Positions 9,315-20,201 are shown, counted from the first letter of the stretch. The stretch is 64,000 bases of DNA from Haematococcus lacustris (GCA_030144725.1 JASKMD010000026.1:6007838-6071837); one strand, 5' to 3'. The notes: generated by a model from the sequence alone, not told the origin. Numbers and translations: made by a program.

Positions 9315-12300
9315 CCTGGCCCGCTCCTGGCTCGGCATACAGCTGCTGCAGGGAGCGCATGGCCTCCTCAGCCAGGTCAACCAGCCGCACGTCCCACCCT
9401 ACTCCGGCAGCGTCCCTTGCGCCAAGCAGCCCAGCCAGCTGCGCCACCCGTCAACAGCAGCAGAAGCACCACCACCACCACCATCAGCAGCAGCAGCAGA
9501 GCAGCAGCACAAGCAGCAGTGGCGACAGGAGCAACAGCAGCAGCAGGGGCAGCAGCAGCAACAGCAGCAGCAACAGGGGCAGCAAGTCAGGAAGAGCATG
9601 CAGACCACGCACCAGCCTGGCTGCTCCGAATGCTGTATAAACTAGCCTCAACGCCACCACCACCATTCTTCCCTTCCCTAGGAGGACCACTGGTGCCAGA
9701 AGTTGGCGTGATCGGTCGGTCATGGCCCATCATTGCCCGGATCATGGGCCGCTGTGTAGAGTTAGCAGCACCCACCTCGGCCAGCTGCTGGCTGGGCGAC
9801 GCGTCCTGCAGCCAGGGGTTTACCAGGGCTGTCAGCCTCAGCTCCAGGGGGCAGCTAGAGGGCAGAGCGGCCTGCAGCCGGGCCACCTCTGCGGGCGACA
9901 GCGCACCGCAGCCCTGCAGCTGCGTGGCCACACGCACAACAGGGCGATGGCCGCGCTGGGTGGTGGTCCGCGGCTTCGGTCCCGAGCTTGGCTGGTGCGG
10001 CCCGCGCCGGCCACTCACCTGAGTCAGGAAGGGAAACAGCGCGGCCAGCAAGCCCAGCTCGTGCGCCAGACGAAAGGCATAGGGCAGCGCCTGCGGCCCC
10101 AAGCTGTTGCCCAGGGTCCCGATCTTCATTAACTCCTTGTGGACGCGACGGGGCCCCAACGAGGCGTTTCCTGCGGCAGGTCCAGATCACGCTAAGCACG
10201 TGCTCGGTCTACGTCCTGGTCCTGGTCAGGCTGAGCATGATGCGCGCGGCATGTTAAGGCTGCAGTGCGAGACGGCGGGGTGGTGCCGCATCGCTGACTT
10301 CATCAGAGCAAGGCGCTGCAAGAGGTTGCGCGAGCACCTGGGCAGGGAAGCCGACGTTGACAGCAGCTTTGGGTTCTTATATGTGGTTTTCGACGATCAT
10401 GATAGAATCTACATCGCGGGCCAGGAAGCAGACGGCTTGGGTGCCGGTTGCGGTCCGCGCCGTCGTGGCGCTTCGCTAATTCACGTGATCGAGTGTGGCC
10501 CATCTTTGGCAAAGGTGTCTGATGTGTACGCACCTGAAGCATCATAAAACGTACAGCGATGCGCCCAGCGGCTGAGCGCTGCGTGTGTGTCTGGCTCCAG
10601 GCGCAGGTCCAGTGCGGTGCAGAAGCGGACAGCGCGCAGGACACGGAGTGGATCCTCCTGGAGGACCACACTGCTCAGGTGGCCGAGCGGATGGGGCGGG
10701 ACCACCAGCACCTGCGTCATTGTAGCAACCGCCCGTCACACGTCTCACTTCATCCCTCCGATCCACATGGCACACCCGCGCAGCAAGCTGCTGAAATCCC
10801 GCATCAGCACTCACACTAAGGTGCTGGTCTACAAGGACCTAGCGGTGCCCGCCCTGCTGTATGCAGCTGCTGAGTGGTGAGCTGTGTCCCAGCAGCAGCC
10901 GCAGCAGTTGGTTGTGCTTAACACCATCTGCCCTGCACCGCATCCTGCGCTTCCGCTTGGGCCCTGTTGTGATCAGCAATGAGGAGCTATGCCTACGCAC
11001 CCAGCAGCCAGCCAGCCAGCCAACCAAGCCTTACTACAAGAGCACAGGCTGCGTTGGCTGGGCCATCAATGCCCACTTGCCCACTTCTGGCATTGTGAAG
11101 CAGTTGCTGCTTGCTTGAAGGCCAGCATGGCTGGCCAGGCTGGCAGGCAGACAGGGTACGGCGCAAGCCCATGGGGTGGCGCATCTGATGTTTTCGATTG
11201 GCTGCCCGGCTGCCAACGGGCTTGAGGCTGACCTTGTCCTGCAAGTGCTTGACCCCGCCTGTGAAGTCCAGGACCTGCTGGGTGAAGGGGTCGTAGAACA
11301 GGGAGTTGATGGTGAAGTCACGCAGGTCTGTAGGAAGGCAGCAGCGGCAGCAGAGCCAGCAATGGCAGCAGAAGCTGGGGGAAAAGAGCAGTGCAGTCTG
11401 ACACCGGTTCATTGAGTCAGCCCACCCCCGCCCCCACCTCTGCCCCCGCCCCCGCCCCTGCCCTTACGAGCATCCATGGAGGCGGCAGCCAAGCTGGGGT
11501 CCTTGCGGTAGCCCCTGAACTGCGCCACCTCAAACTCCTGCTCCAGCTGCTGATCCCCGCCCACAGTAATCCGCACCATGTTGCGTGGCATGTGCACCAA
11601 CTGCCTCACATTGCTCACATTCTGCTTCAACTGCGGGCACACATCACGAGGCACAGCAAAGACTTGCCTCACACCTGGATGCATGGTGTGATGTGTGATG
11701 TGGAGGTCTAGACAAGAAGTGCTGGTTGGCTGGCTGCAAGGTCCCGGGGGTGTGGCTTCTGGATTACTAGCATGGCGGGCATGCATGCGTATGCATGGCA
11801 GGCGCCACAAAGGGCCTGGCAACAGGGGCTGGGCCCATGCAGCTGAGCAGCCAGGCACTGCAGCGGGTCACACTCTCTGTGCTTGCTCCTATTCAGGATG
11901 CCTGGCTGCAGGTCCTTCCCCTGCAAACTGACTGACTCCCACCCACCCCTCCCCCTCCACATCCATCCCACATCACCGCAGCACAACTGCACACCCAGCA
12001 ACCACGCACCTAGTCACCAGCCCCTGGATGCGACCTCCAGGCCCCTAGCTGCATCCTCACACTTCCTGCCCACCCGCCCACCCGCCTGGCTGCTGCCCCC
12101 CGCCCCACCCTCACCCACACAGCATCCAGGGGTGCACTGGTGGCGATGTCTATGTCAGCGCAGGGCTGTCCCAGCAGCGCGTCCCGCACCCACCCCCCTG
12201 CAGCAGCATTGGGAGGGGGAGAGGCTGATGGGGCATGGGCTGCTCAGCAAGCTGCGTCAGCACTGGGTAGGGATGCAGGGCGGGAGGGCAGGGAGGGCTG

Positions 12301-13245
12301 GCTGCTCCTCTGCCAGGCAGCAGGCGGGACAAGGCACACAGTAGGTCAAGGCAAGGTGAGGGCTAGGCATACCCTGCCCAACCCAGTACTTAGCACCCTG
12401 CCCACAGCAAGTTAGCAGCAGGCTGGCTGCAGAGCTGGGTAGGGGTGAGGGCTGCTGCGCACCAGCCTGCGTCCTGACCTGCAATGAAGGCCAGGTGGCC
12501 TTGCGCCTGCAGCTGCTCCACCAGCAGGGTGGCAGCAGTCAGCAGCCGCCCCTCGCGGCTGTCTGATGCAGCAGGCTGGCGGGTGGGAGCCCCCCCCTGC
12601 CCACTGGCCCCCAGCAGCCCTTGGTCTGCAGCGCGGCTGGGGGGAGGGCTGCTGCTGCCGCCGTGCGCTAGCTGCAGGGGGTGGCGGCGGCGTGAAGGGG
12701 GCGGTGGCGGCTGTGACAAATTGAGGGGTTGGGAGGTGGAGGGCGGGGTGAGGGGCGGGGCGGGTGTGCAGGGGGCAGGCCCAGGGTGCCTGGGTGCAGG
12801 CAGGTGGTAGCGCAGCAGTGTGAAGTGTGATCGGGCTAGGGGGTGCACTGAGCGGTGGGAGGGCTGCTCAAACAGGGGGTGGACCTCCTGGGAGAAGGGC
12901 TGCAGGTCGGCCAGGCTGGTGAGGCCCAGGGCAGGAGGCGGGGGTGGAGGGCAGGGGGGAGGGCAGGACGAGCTGAAGCGCCTGCCTGGGCTAATGGCAG
13001 GGCTAGGCGACTGTGTCGCAGGCTGCACACACCGCATGTGGCTGGCGCTGGCGGGGCCTTGGCCGCCACAGCCTGCTGGTCTGCTTGAGCCCCACTCCTG
13101 CCATGGGCCAGGCTGGGGTAATGTTATGCCAGAACTGTGACAGTCAGGTATGGGACGCCTGTCACACCTCCCTCTCAGACAAATACTGTGCCATCGGCGT
13201 GGTGGGTTTCTTTGACGGTCCTGTTGCTGCTGGTCCTGCTGACGC

Positions 13246-13288
<43 letters not shown>

Positions 13289-13478
13289 GCCGCTGCTGCC
13301 AGCAGCCACACTTTGCGCTCCAGGTCCATGGCATTGGGTAGGGTAAGCTATGGCTTGCATCCAATGTTTGCTGCCGTGGCCAAGGCCAGTCGTGCACTGG
13401 CAAAGCAACTTTGGCATGCTCCACTGCTGCGCGAAAGACACTGAAAGGTGCCCAGAATGGGCGGCACGTGCGATGCAT
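9315..13478 (-). CDS. tRNA nucleotidyltransferase / poly(A) polymerase family protein (class II)
   Basis: Adds nucleotides to RNA 3' ends (CCA addition or polyadenylation). Minus exons with matching phase: 13478-12479, 12197-12115, 11630-11468, 11327-11233, 10711-10534, 10170-10019, 9919-9776, 9438-9315. Exon 1 gives about 300 low-complexity N-terminal residues (Gln and Pro rich, perhaps with a targeting peptide), then GHLAFIAG. Exon 2 completes the signature GGWVRDALLG with the metal-binding DIDI. Exon 4 has LRDFTINSLFYD (motif B) and exon 5 EDPLRVLRAVRF (the EDxxR motif). Exons 6-8 give the helical body, starting RRVHKELMKI. The C-terminal end beyond 9315 is not resolved. Intron 10712-11232 contains a LINE fragment. 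Motifs do not separate a CCA-adding enzyme from a PcnB-like polymerase. Confidence 0.88.
9465..9590. repeat. CAG/CAN repeat in an intron
   Basis: Imperfect (CAG)n with CAC and CAA interruptions, in the intron before the 9438-9315 exon of the nucleotidyltransferase gene. The long Gln, Ser and Cys frames here are not genes. Confidence 0.85.
10735..11225 (+). mobile_element. LINE (non-LTR retrotransposon) 3' fragment
   Basis: The plus strand reads STHTKVLVYKDLAVPALLYA, the region after the reverse transcriptase fingers typical of L1/RTE-like ORF2 C-termini (K..VYK.L..P.LLY..E.W), and after frame changes HRLRWLGHQCPLA, matching the common LRWLGH motif. The RT core is missing and several stops are present, so it is a dead 5'-truncated copy. 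It fills most of intron 10712-11232 of the nucleotidyltransferase gene, antisense to it. Confidence 0.75.
13240..13300. repeat. (CTG)n microsatellite in coding exon
   Basis: About 15 CTG/CCG units. On the minus strand they encode a poly-Gln run in the N-terminal extension of the nucleotidyltransferase. Confidence 0.8.
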
Positions 13479-13850
13479 GCACCCGATTGCTACATAGGCG
13501 ATGTAAGGTGGGCGCAGCCACAGAGGGTCAGAGTGATTAACGTGACAAGGGGACGTTCCTATTTTCAGGAGAGCCCTATGTCTCGCTTTAAAGGGACGAG
13601 GGTACGCTATAAAAGCTGCCGCTCTAGTATAAATGCAAGCTGCGCCGCACGGTGCTCATTCAACTGTGAACTTCATGGGCCTTATAGAACTTATAGAACA
13701 TGGAACTTATAGAGTAGTCGGGTTGTACCTTCCGCGAATGGGTGGCTCTAGCGTACATCAGGTGTAATGCATTGGATTGGGTTGGGTTGTGGTTAGGTTG
13801 TGTGCTGGGTTGTTTTTTGTGACAATTGACGACTGTGAGCAAATCTGCCG
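13479..13850. promoter_or_regulatory. Intergenic region before the nucleotidyltransferase gene
   Basis: Lies upstream of the minus gene starting at 13478. A TATA-like CTATAAAAG stands at 13608-13616 on the plus strand and three near-identical AACTTATAGA units lie at 13683-13712. No gene is seen. Which transcript these sites serve cannot be told. Confidence 0.3.
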
Positions 13851-13854
13851 CCCT

Positions 13855-14193
13855 GCCATGCGAAAGCCAGGCCAGCCAGACCAGGAGTGAGTGTACCTGC
13901 CCGATAAGGCCCTGTTGCGCAAATGGCGGCGCAAGTGGCAGCGGTAGCCAACTGCAGCAAGACACCCCAAGAATACAAGATACCAGGCCCCTCACAAAGG
14001 GGATGTGTGTGAGTAAGATCTATAGAGTAGGGTAGGGCTCTTGCTAGTAGTAGACCTGGAGGCACACACATCAGAAGGCTGAGCTGAAGTTGGCATTAGG
14101 CACACTAGCAGTGGCCTTTGCAACAATGATCTCGCAGCCTGTATTTGATTACAACTCGTGCTTTATTTTGGTGTTGCATGAGGGCTGTAGGGA
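13855..14193 (+). pseudogene. Fanzor type 2, copy J (C-terminal stub plus 3' tail)
   Basis: Only the last roughly 30 codons remain (VYLPDKALLRKWRRKWQR then stop), preceded by a frame-breaking TGA where copy I has TGG. The 250 bp tail matches copy I: hairpin CCCCT-CACAA-AGGGG at 13988-14002, then GACCTGGAGGCACACACA, a GCACACTAGCAG block, and an end at GGGCTGTAGGGA. It lies 45 bp before the start codon of the CRM gene. Confidence 0.8.
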
Positions 14194-14237
14194 GCGAATT
14201 TGTGAGCGAATTTGTGTACAACGTCGCACCTGTCCCC

Positions 14238-16319
14238 ATGTCGTGGTCCAGCTTTGTGCGCAATAGCACCCGCGCAGTCAGTCGAGGTTCTCAGCTCTTA
14301 TCATGCAGCGTTGCCAAGCACGCTGTATGTAGTCAGACAAGCCTGATGGCTCTGGGCAGCAGCCGGGCATCGGTGCCAATGATGTTCGCAGCCAGCAGCA
14401 TCACTCAGCTCCAGCGATCACTCCAGTCGGCTCCCCTTTCGATGCTAGCTAGGTCCGTCATGCAGTCAGCGCCAGCGATGCCACCACCAGCCTCGACAAG
14501 CACTGTGGCCGGCTCCTCCGATACCACCTCATTGGAGGCAGGCTCGGGTTCAGAAGGAGGGTCGTCAGGCGTCTTGATGGGTTCAGACGACGAAGAAAAT
14601 ATCCCACGCAGACAAAAGTCCAAACATCGACCGCCAGATAGACAGCACGACCCAGGAGGGGACATCTACCTACTGTCCAGGTACTTGATCGTGTTTTGGA
14701 GTATGATGCCGGGTGACCCAGATGTGTGGCTTATGTTTGCCTGTTTTGCTGCGCCATCATACAGCTCAGAACGCAAGCAAAGGCAGCTGCTGCCCCACGA
14801 GCAGAAGGAACTAGATGCACGGGCAAAGGAGCTGAAGTCTCTCAAGGGTTTGAAACGTTTACAAATGGGCCAGGCTGGGCCCACTGCCGGCTGGCTTGCA
14901 ACTGTTGGAGTCCAGCTGGCCTGCCATGAGCTATTGGAGGTGGGCACCAGCTACAGCAATGCAGGCTGGGGCCACTATGGGGCTCGCTGTGGGATTTCTC
15001 TGCCAGCCATACCCTGGTAACACGATTTGCCACTAGCAAGGAAAAGAGGGTACCCCTGGTGCACAAGCATAGCCAGGCAGCCCCCCTGCAGCCACCCTGT
15101 GCTGCGCAGTAGCTAGCAGAACTGCCTTGGATGTGCTCAAGGCTCTACCCCCCTGGTTGCAGCTGCTTGCGCCGCCTGCCCCAGCATGACTCCTCGCTAC
15201 CCCTTCAGGTCATCAGCCTGCCAGCACTTCAGGGTGCTGTCGGCTGCTGTGCAGGTGGTCCTACCGCAAGGCAGTCCATACCCCCGAGAGTTTGTGAGTG
15301 GCTTGCTGGAGAACAGCCAGGACTGTGTCCCAGTCAGCAGCCGCGGGCGCTTCCTGGTGATGTACAGGTAGAGCGGCCGCAAGGGGGCCCCAGGGGCGTG
15401 TTGGAGGGTTGCTGTGACATGGGAGGGGGAAGGGGGTGCTGATTACCTGGTTGGCCAGCCGTGTGGCTGCCTGTGGCACTCTTCCAGCCTTCAGCGCAAG
15501 CGTCGCTTCTGAGACAGGCACATCATTAGCATCAGAGCCTGGCAGCGCAAGGGGTGCCCACCCAGCTGCTGTTCGCATGTCATGCCAGCTGCTGGCCAAG
15601 GCCTTGCTCAAACTTTGACCAAGCTGGGCAGGCAGGTTTTAGCGCAGTCCTGGGTACCTGTGCTGCCACCTGTGCTGCCACCACTGGCCTGAGGCCGTTG
15701 GGCGAAGCACTGCTTCTGACTGGACTGCCGCGCTCCTGACGCGCTGCTGACGAGCTTGGCTGCACAACCTGGACATAGGCATGGGCTGCGTGGCTGCAGG
15801 GACCGCAATCTGCCTCGCCCGGCATCCAGCCTGCTGCCTGGCAGGGCCCCCCCGCCGTCGCCGGAGAGCAGTGACGGCAGAGGAAGCTCGCATCCCCTCC
15901 CTGCACCCTCCCCCCTGCAGACATCCTCCCTGACTCAAGCAGAGCTGAATAGCGGCAGCAGGGATAGCAACCAGGTTCCCAAGGCGGCCCCACACAGCAG
16001 CAATGCAAGCAGCGGTGGCCAGACAGTGCCTCATGACCCTGCCTACATGCAGGCCTGGGCCAGCGCTCAGTCACAGGGCCCAGGCACAGCAGGGAGCCGG
16101 AGGGACTCTGTTCCCGATGCGGCCGGTGCGAGGCTGGGGGCGGGGGACTCCTCACCGCCCCTGGCAGGCAGACGGGCATCACACTATCATCGGGACATCG
16201 AGCTCTTGGCTCCGGCTAGTGCCAACAGCGGAAACCGCATGCCTGACAGGCTCAAGCGGGCCTTAGCGATCAGGCTGTCCGGGTTGCGTCTCAGGCTGAA
16301 GCGCACTCAGTGTGGCTGA
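14238..16319 (+). CDS. CRM-domain (YhbY-fold) RNA-binding protein, probably organellar
   Basis: CRM domains bind RNA in group II intron splicing and ribosome assembly in plastids and mitochondria. Exons 14238-14680, 14765-14939, 15255-15367 and 15800-16319 keep phase and give 416 aa. Residues 1-90 are Ser/Ala/Arg-rich without acids, as in a transit peptide. The CRM domain is split by intron 2: LLPHEQKELDARAKELKSL, then MGQAGPTAGWLATVGVQLAC, HELLE, and after the intron VLPQ...FVSGLLENSQD and RGRFLVMYR, the usual strand that closes the fold. The MGQAGPT loop replaces the common GKxG loop. The C-terminal 170 residues are Ser/Pro-rich and unordered. The start was chosen as the ATG heading the transit-like region; an in-frame ATG at 14178 lies in the Fanzor tail. 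Confidence 0.85.
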
Positions 16320-17107
16320 GATGAGTCTGCGCGGATCGTCTGCTGCACGCTGTTGCCCGCGCCCGTTGCCCCAGCATCTGTTGTGAAGATGTCACCTCCT
16401 GCTTGCCAACTTAGTGTTGTTTTCGGTAGATTGCAACCGACAGCGAGGTTGACCAAACGTTGACAGAGTGTGTTACGTGCAGAGGTGAGAGCAGTTGTTG
16501 CTCTTGCATGGTGATGAGTGTTGATGAGTGTGTTGCCTGTAATTTACAAACATAGCCGCAACCCAGGCCAGCCGGATGCAGCCATGACTGACTAGACTGG
16601 TGACCATGCGACCACAACAGTAGAAGGCTAATGATGATGATGATTGGCCCACGCCGCTTAGGCTGCATATGAAACGGAGTCGAGGGATTTGAATGTGGGT
16701 CCAGCACTGCTGGCTCTGGCGGGTCAGAGAGTCCATGCGCTTTGGTGTACGAGGTCCCATTAGGGTGACGAGCTTTGTTGGACCAGAGGATCCACGGCCG
16801 ACATTGTCGCATGGCATGGTGCAGATGTAGGTGCAAGGCAGGTGCTGCTTCCTTGGCTGCCAGCAGAACACCGTAACCCCACAATAGGCCCTCAGCACGG
16901 CCGTCTACCAGGGAGGCCCTCGTCATTGGTGATGACCATCAAGCCAACCAACAAGGTGCCAACAGTTGTTATGCCAGAAGATTACCAACCTCATGTTGGG
17001 AACACCTGAGGGTAGCAAAACGGGTCTGTTCACGATTTGTTAAACCTGTTGCTAAGCCGAAAACATCAGGATGTTGGATTTACCGGTAGTGCCACCAGTT
17101 GTTATCG
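16320..17107. other. No gene recognised; isolated transposon end
   Basis: Minus ORFs at 16411-16926 show no known motif. Positions 16982-17010 read ATTACCAACC then CATGTTGGGAACACCTGA, the reverse complement of the left end of the 30916-32143 inverted-repeat element with one mismatch, so a lone or decayed relative lies here. Confidence 0.45.
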
Positions 17108-17175
17108 ATGAGCTGAAGTGGGCACTAGGCACACTAGCAGTAGCCTTTACAATAATGAGCTCGCAGCCTGTGGTA
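17108..17175 (+). mobile_element. Fanzor type 2 tail fragment, copy K
   Basis: About 65 bp matching the 3' tails of copies I and J (GAGCTGAAGTGGGCACTAGG, then GCACACTAGCAGTAGCC and ATGAGCTCGCAGCCTGTG). No ORF part is present. Confidence 0.75.
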
Positions 17176-17544
17176 CACACCAACAGCAACTCCATGCCAG
17201 CCCAGCTGTCACTGCTGGGCCTCATGCTTGTGGAGAGCGACAGTGTGAACAAGACTGTGTGAACAACAGCAAGTAGAGCATGCATGCGCCCCCGCCCTGT
17301 GAGCTGCGTCTGGACCACAACCAGCCCAAGCCAGAGGTGGTCTCCCTGCAGCCCTGCCGGTCTGTGCCCCTCAACCACACCCCATCCGGGCAGATTACTA
17401 AATTAAGGCAGCATGCAGCAACAATTGGAGCTGTGCTGTTGGCCTGGCTGGCCTTGAATGTGCAGCTCAGGTAGTAAGTGCTGTGAGGAGGGCAGCAAGC
17501 CACTGAAAGATTGGCTGCGCTAGGTCCAACAGCAGGAGAAGTCA

Positions 17545-17794
17545 TCAGTCATCATGCAGCCCTCTTGTCCCTCACTAGGGCCACCATTTGAAGTACCTAC
17601 TAGCAGCCACTAGCAGCCACTAACTAGATCCGACTCAAACAGTGTGGCTGTGTGGAGTAAACCCAGTGCACATGGCACATGAGCCGCCTACCACCTACAT
17701 GATTGCCTGACCCGAGGGCTATGCAGTAGAGTTGGCATGACAAAACATGCACTAATTGTAAGCTGATGACAGCTCAGATGGGGGGGGGGACACA
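17545..17794 (-). ncRNA. 3' tail of Fanzor copy B, candidate omega-RNA
   Basis: Downstream of the copy B stop on the minus strand: stem-loops AGCTG-TCAT-CAGCT (17774-17761) and GCATG-N6-CATGC (17750-17735), then a tail that matches that of copy E for about 230 bp, to the shared AGTGAGGGACAAG block. That shared limit probably marks the element 3' end. Confidence 0.5.
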
Positions 17795-19121
17795 TTACTG
17801 TGCCTCAGCAGGCTGCTGCTGCTGCTGGGCCTTGGGGGGCTTGTCTCGCAGCCGCTTGTAGCCCAGGCCAGGGTATTCCTTTCCCTTGGCTGGCAGCGCT
17901 CCCTGGTCTGGCCAGTAGCACAGCTCCAGCGGCCGCCACCTGCTCTCCCCAATGCGCTGCATGTTCAGCGCTGCATTGCAGTCCCTGTCTACCCACCTGC
18001 CTGGCTGTGGTGCTGGCTTGGCTTTGGCTGCCTTGCCCTTGCCTTTGCCCTTAGTGGGCTCAGCTGCCGGCTTGCTGCGCTTAGCTGGAGGGGGAGTGCT
18101 GGGCCCTGGCTCTGAGGCTGCTGGCTGTGGGGGCTGTGGGGGCTTTCGGGGGGCCACTACTGGGCACCACATCAGGCCCCGCACTGGCTGGTCACGCTCC
18201 TGACTCCAGGCAGGGCGCACCAGGCGGGGTTCCACCTGCCCTGCTGGTGGCTTCCAGCCTGCGGGTCTTGTGGCACTGAGTGTGTTCAGCTCCTCCTCAC
18301 AGGGCTGCTTGCCATTCACTGCTGAGCTGACCCGGCTGGTGCGGTGCTCATCCACGAGCACCACCCTGCCCCGCAGCTGGTCTGGGCCCCTGGGCCTGCA
18401 CACCACCTTGCGGCAAGCACGCAACACCGCGTCAGCACCCCACCCACCCTTAGTGCCAATGGTAGCTGCACCAAAGAACACCACCAGCTGCTTGGCACGG
18501 TTGTGGCGCTTCATGGACAACTCCGCCATCCCCTTCTCCAACTGCAGCCATGCACACAAGGCACATACATGGTGGTTGGCGTGGTGGCACACGGTTAGGC
18601 ATGGCACAGTCAACTACTCCTTCATGTCATGCCTTACCCTCCCTCCCACACACCTACCCACCTACCCACCCTCACCTTGTTAAAGAACTGCTCCAGCGCC
18701 CGGTCCTGGGCTCCGTACAGCCTCAGCCGCTGCCTTGCCCACTTGGGGTCCAGGTATACCTCCCACACCGCATCCCAGGTGGCCAGGGTGACGGTGATGT
18801 GCTTCAGGTTGGCCACCAGGGAGGTGCCGGCTGAGCTTGCTGCTGCCAGGTGCTGGAGGTGGGGCTTAATCGGTGCTAGCCACCGCTCAGTGTCACGGCG
18901 GGCATTGTTCAGGCCACTGGCATGCTTCACCTCGCCCTTGGTCAGCTTCCACCGGCGCAGCTGGTCTGCCATGAGCTGGCCTGACTGCGGATCCCACACA
19001 CCCGAGGCTGCGCTGACTGCCTGGGTGACGCCGGGGTCGATGCCCACCCCAATCTGTGTGTCTGTGTCAAACACAAACTCACGCATCTCAGCTATGCCCC
19101 TGCCTATGTGGGGGAGTCCCA
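17795..19121 (-). CDS. Fanzor type 1 nuclease-like protein, copy B (most complete)
   Basis: Fanzors are eukaryotic relatives of TnpB, RNA-guided DNA endonucleases carried by transposons. Minus exons 19121-18676 and 18541-17795 join in phase 0 across a 134 bp GT-AG intron (18675-18542). Exon 1 has REFVFDTDTQIGVGIDPGVT with the RuvC-I Asp. Exon 2 has QLVVFFGAATIGTKGG, then VVLVDEHRTSRVSSAVNG with the Glu at the alternative RuvC-II position described for Fanzors, and WVDRDCNAALNMQRI with the RuvC-III Asp. The Cys pairs of the usual zinc ribbon (TSxxCxxC) are replaced by Val, Ser and Ala. A Lys/Pro-rich linker (residues about 130-200 of exon 2) looks disordered. The N-terminal exons before 19121 were not found: a type 2 fragment lies there, so the copy may be truncated. 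Confidence 0.8.
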
Positions 19122-19437
19122 CTGCATGGCACTACTGGTGCGCCATAGCCTGGCGTGCCTGGCTAGCTCCTTGCGCAACAGAAGGGCCACCCCCTGACCC
19201 GGCACCCCCTGACGTGAAACAGTAGTGTGAAAGGCAAAAAATGTTTAATGGGCAGCCCACATACAGAGAAGCCACATCACGTTTGAGTTCCAGCCTGCTG
19301 CCCCCGCTGCCTGCTGAGCAACGGGCTGGGCACACGGGCTGAGCATCAGGCCACAGAAGGGCTGCAACAGCCTGGGCGCCCGCAACATATCTCACATGAC
19401 ATGGCACATGGCTTGACTTCATTCAGCTCCCACACCC

Positions 19438-19935
19438 ATGTGCAGGTTCTATGACCGGGACGTGTCAGCCGCGCTGAACATCCGCCGCTGTGCAGTCGGC
19501 CCAGGCCCACGCCCCACTGAGCTGTGCTACTGGGAAGGCCGTCCAGCCATGCCAAAGCCAGGCCAGCCAGGCCAGGAGTGGGTGTACCTGCCCGACAAAA
19601 CCCTGTTGCGCAAGTGGCGGCGCAAGTGGCAGCGGTAGCCAACTGCAGCAAGACAATCCAAAAAACAAGATACCGAACCCCTCACAAAGGGGATGTGTGT
19701 GAGTGAGAGCTATAGCCTATAACCCTATAGCCTATATGTGTGTGAGTGAGAGCTATAACCCTATAGCCTATAGGGTTAGGTTGAGCTCTTGCTAGTAGTA
19801 GACCTGGAGGCACACACACCAGAAGGCTGAGCTGAAGTGGGCACTAGGCACCCTGTCAGTAGCCTTTACAACAATGATCTCGCCGATCTCACAGAACTCG
19901 TGCTTTATTTTGGTGTTGCATTAGGGCTGTAGGGA
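19438..19935 (+). pseudogene. Fanzor type 2, copy I (last exon plus tail)
   Basis: Starts near a CAG acceptor-like site and reads RFYDRDVSAALNIRR (RuvC-III), ELCYWEGRPAMPKPGQPG and LLRKWRRKWQR, stop at 19638. The tail has hairpin CCCCT-CACAA-AGGGG at 19678-19692, a duplicated CTATAGCCTATA segment, and ends with the GGGCTGTAGGGA shared with copy J. RuvC-I and RuvC-II are absent. Confidence 0.85.
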
Positions 19936-20201
19936 TTAAAACTTGTTATCACCAACTGGCGGGTCTGCGAGATACCAGTGCCGAAGCTGCAATTTGGAGT
20001 TAGCCGCATCTAGCGTCACCTAAGACATTGCCTCAGGCATGGGTGTCAGTGCATCCATGGGGTAGCACCAACAGGCACAAACCACTTGTTTGCTCAGGCT
20101 CAGGCTACGAGGAATCCCGTAAGCAGTCCCCGTAAGTCAAAACCCTTTATCATGGCATGTGTCTGGCATGCTTGCAGCCGTTGCACCCACCGCCCATCCC
20201 C
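19936..20201. other. No gene seen
   Basis: Between Fanzor copy I and the 3' end of the DXO gene. No motif or repeat recognised. Confidence 0.4.

Noticed and set aside
12111..12200. Frame error at the G-run before WVRDALLG in the nucleotidyltransferase
   Set aside because: On recount the acceptor G is one of the six G, so five G remain and the frame is kept.
16600..16800. Possible tRNA gene on the minus strand (CATTCAAATCCC resembles a T-loop)
   Set aside because: No acceptor stem, D-arm or anticodon arm could be paired around it.
19132..19422. N-terminal exon of Fanzor copy B upstream of 19121
   Set aside because: The minus ORF here has no clear family motif and no convincing donor joining it to 19121, so it was not added to the model.
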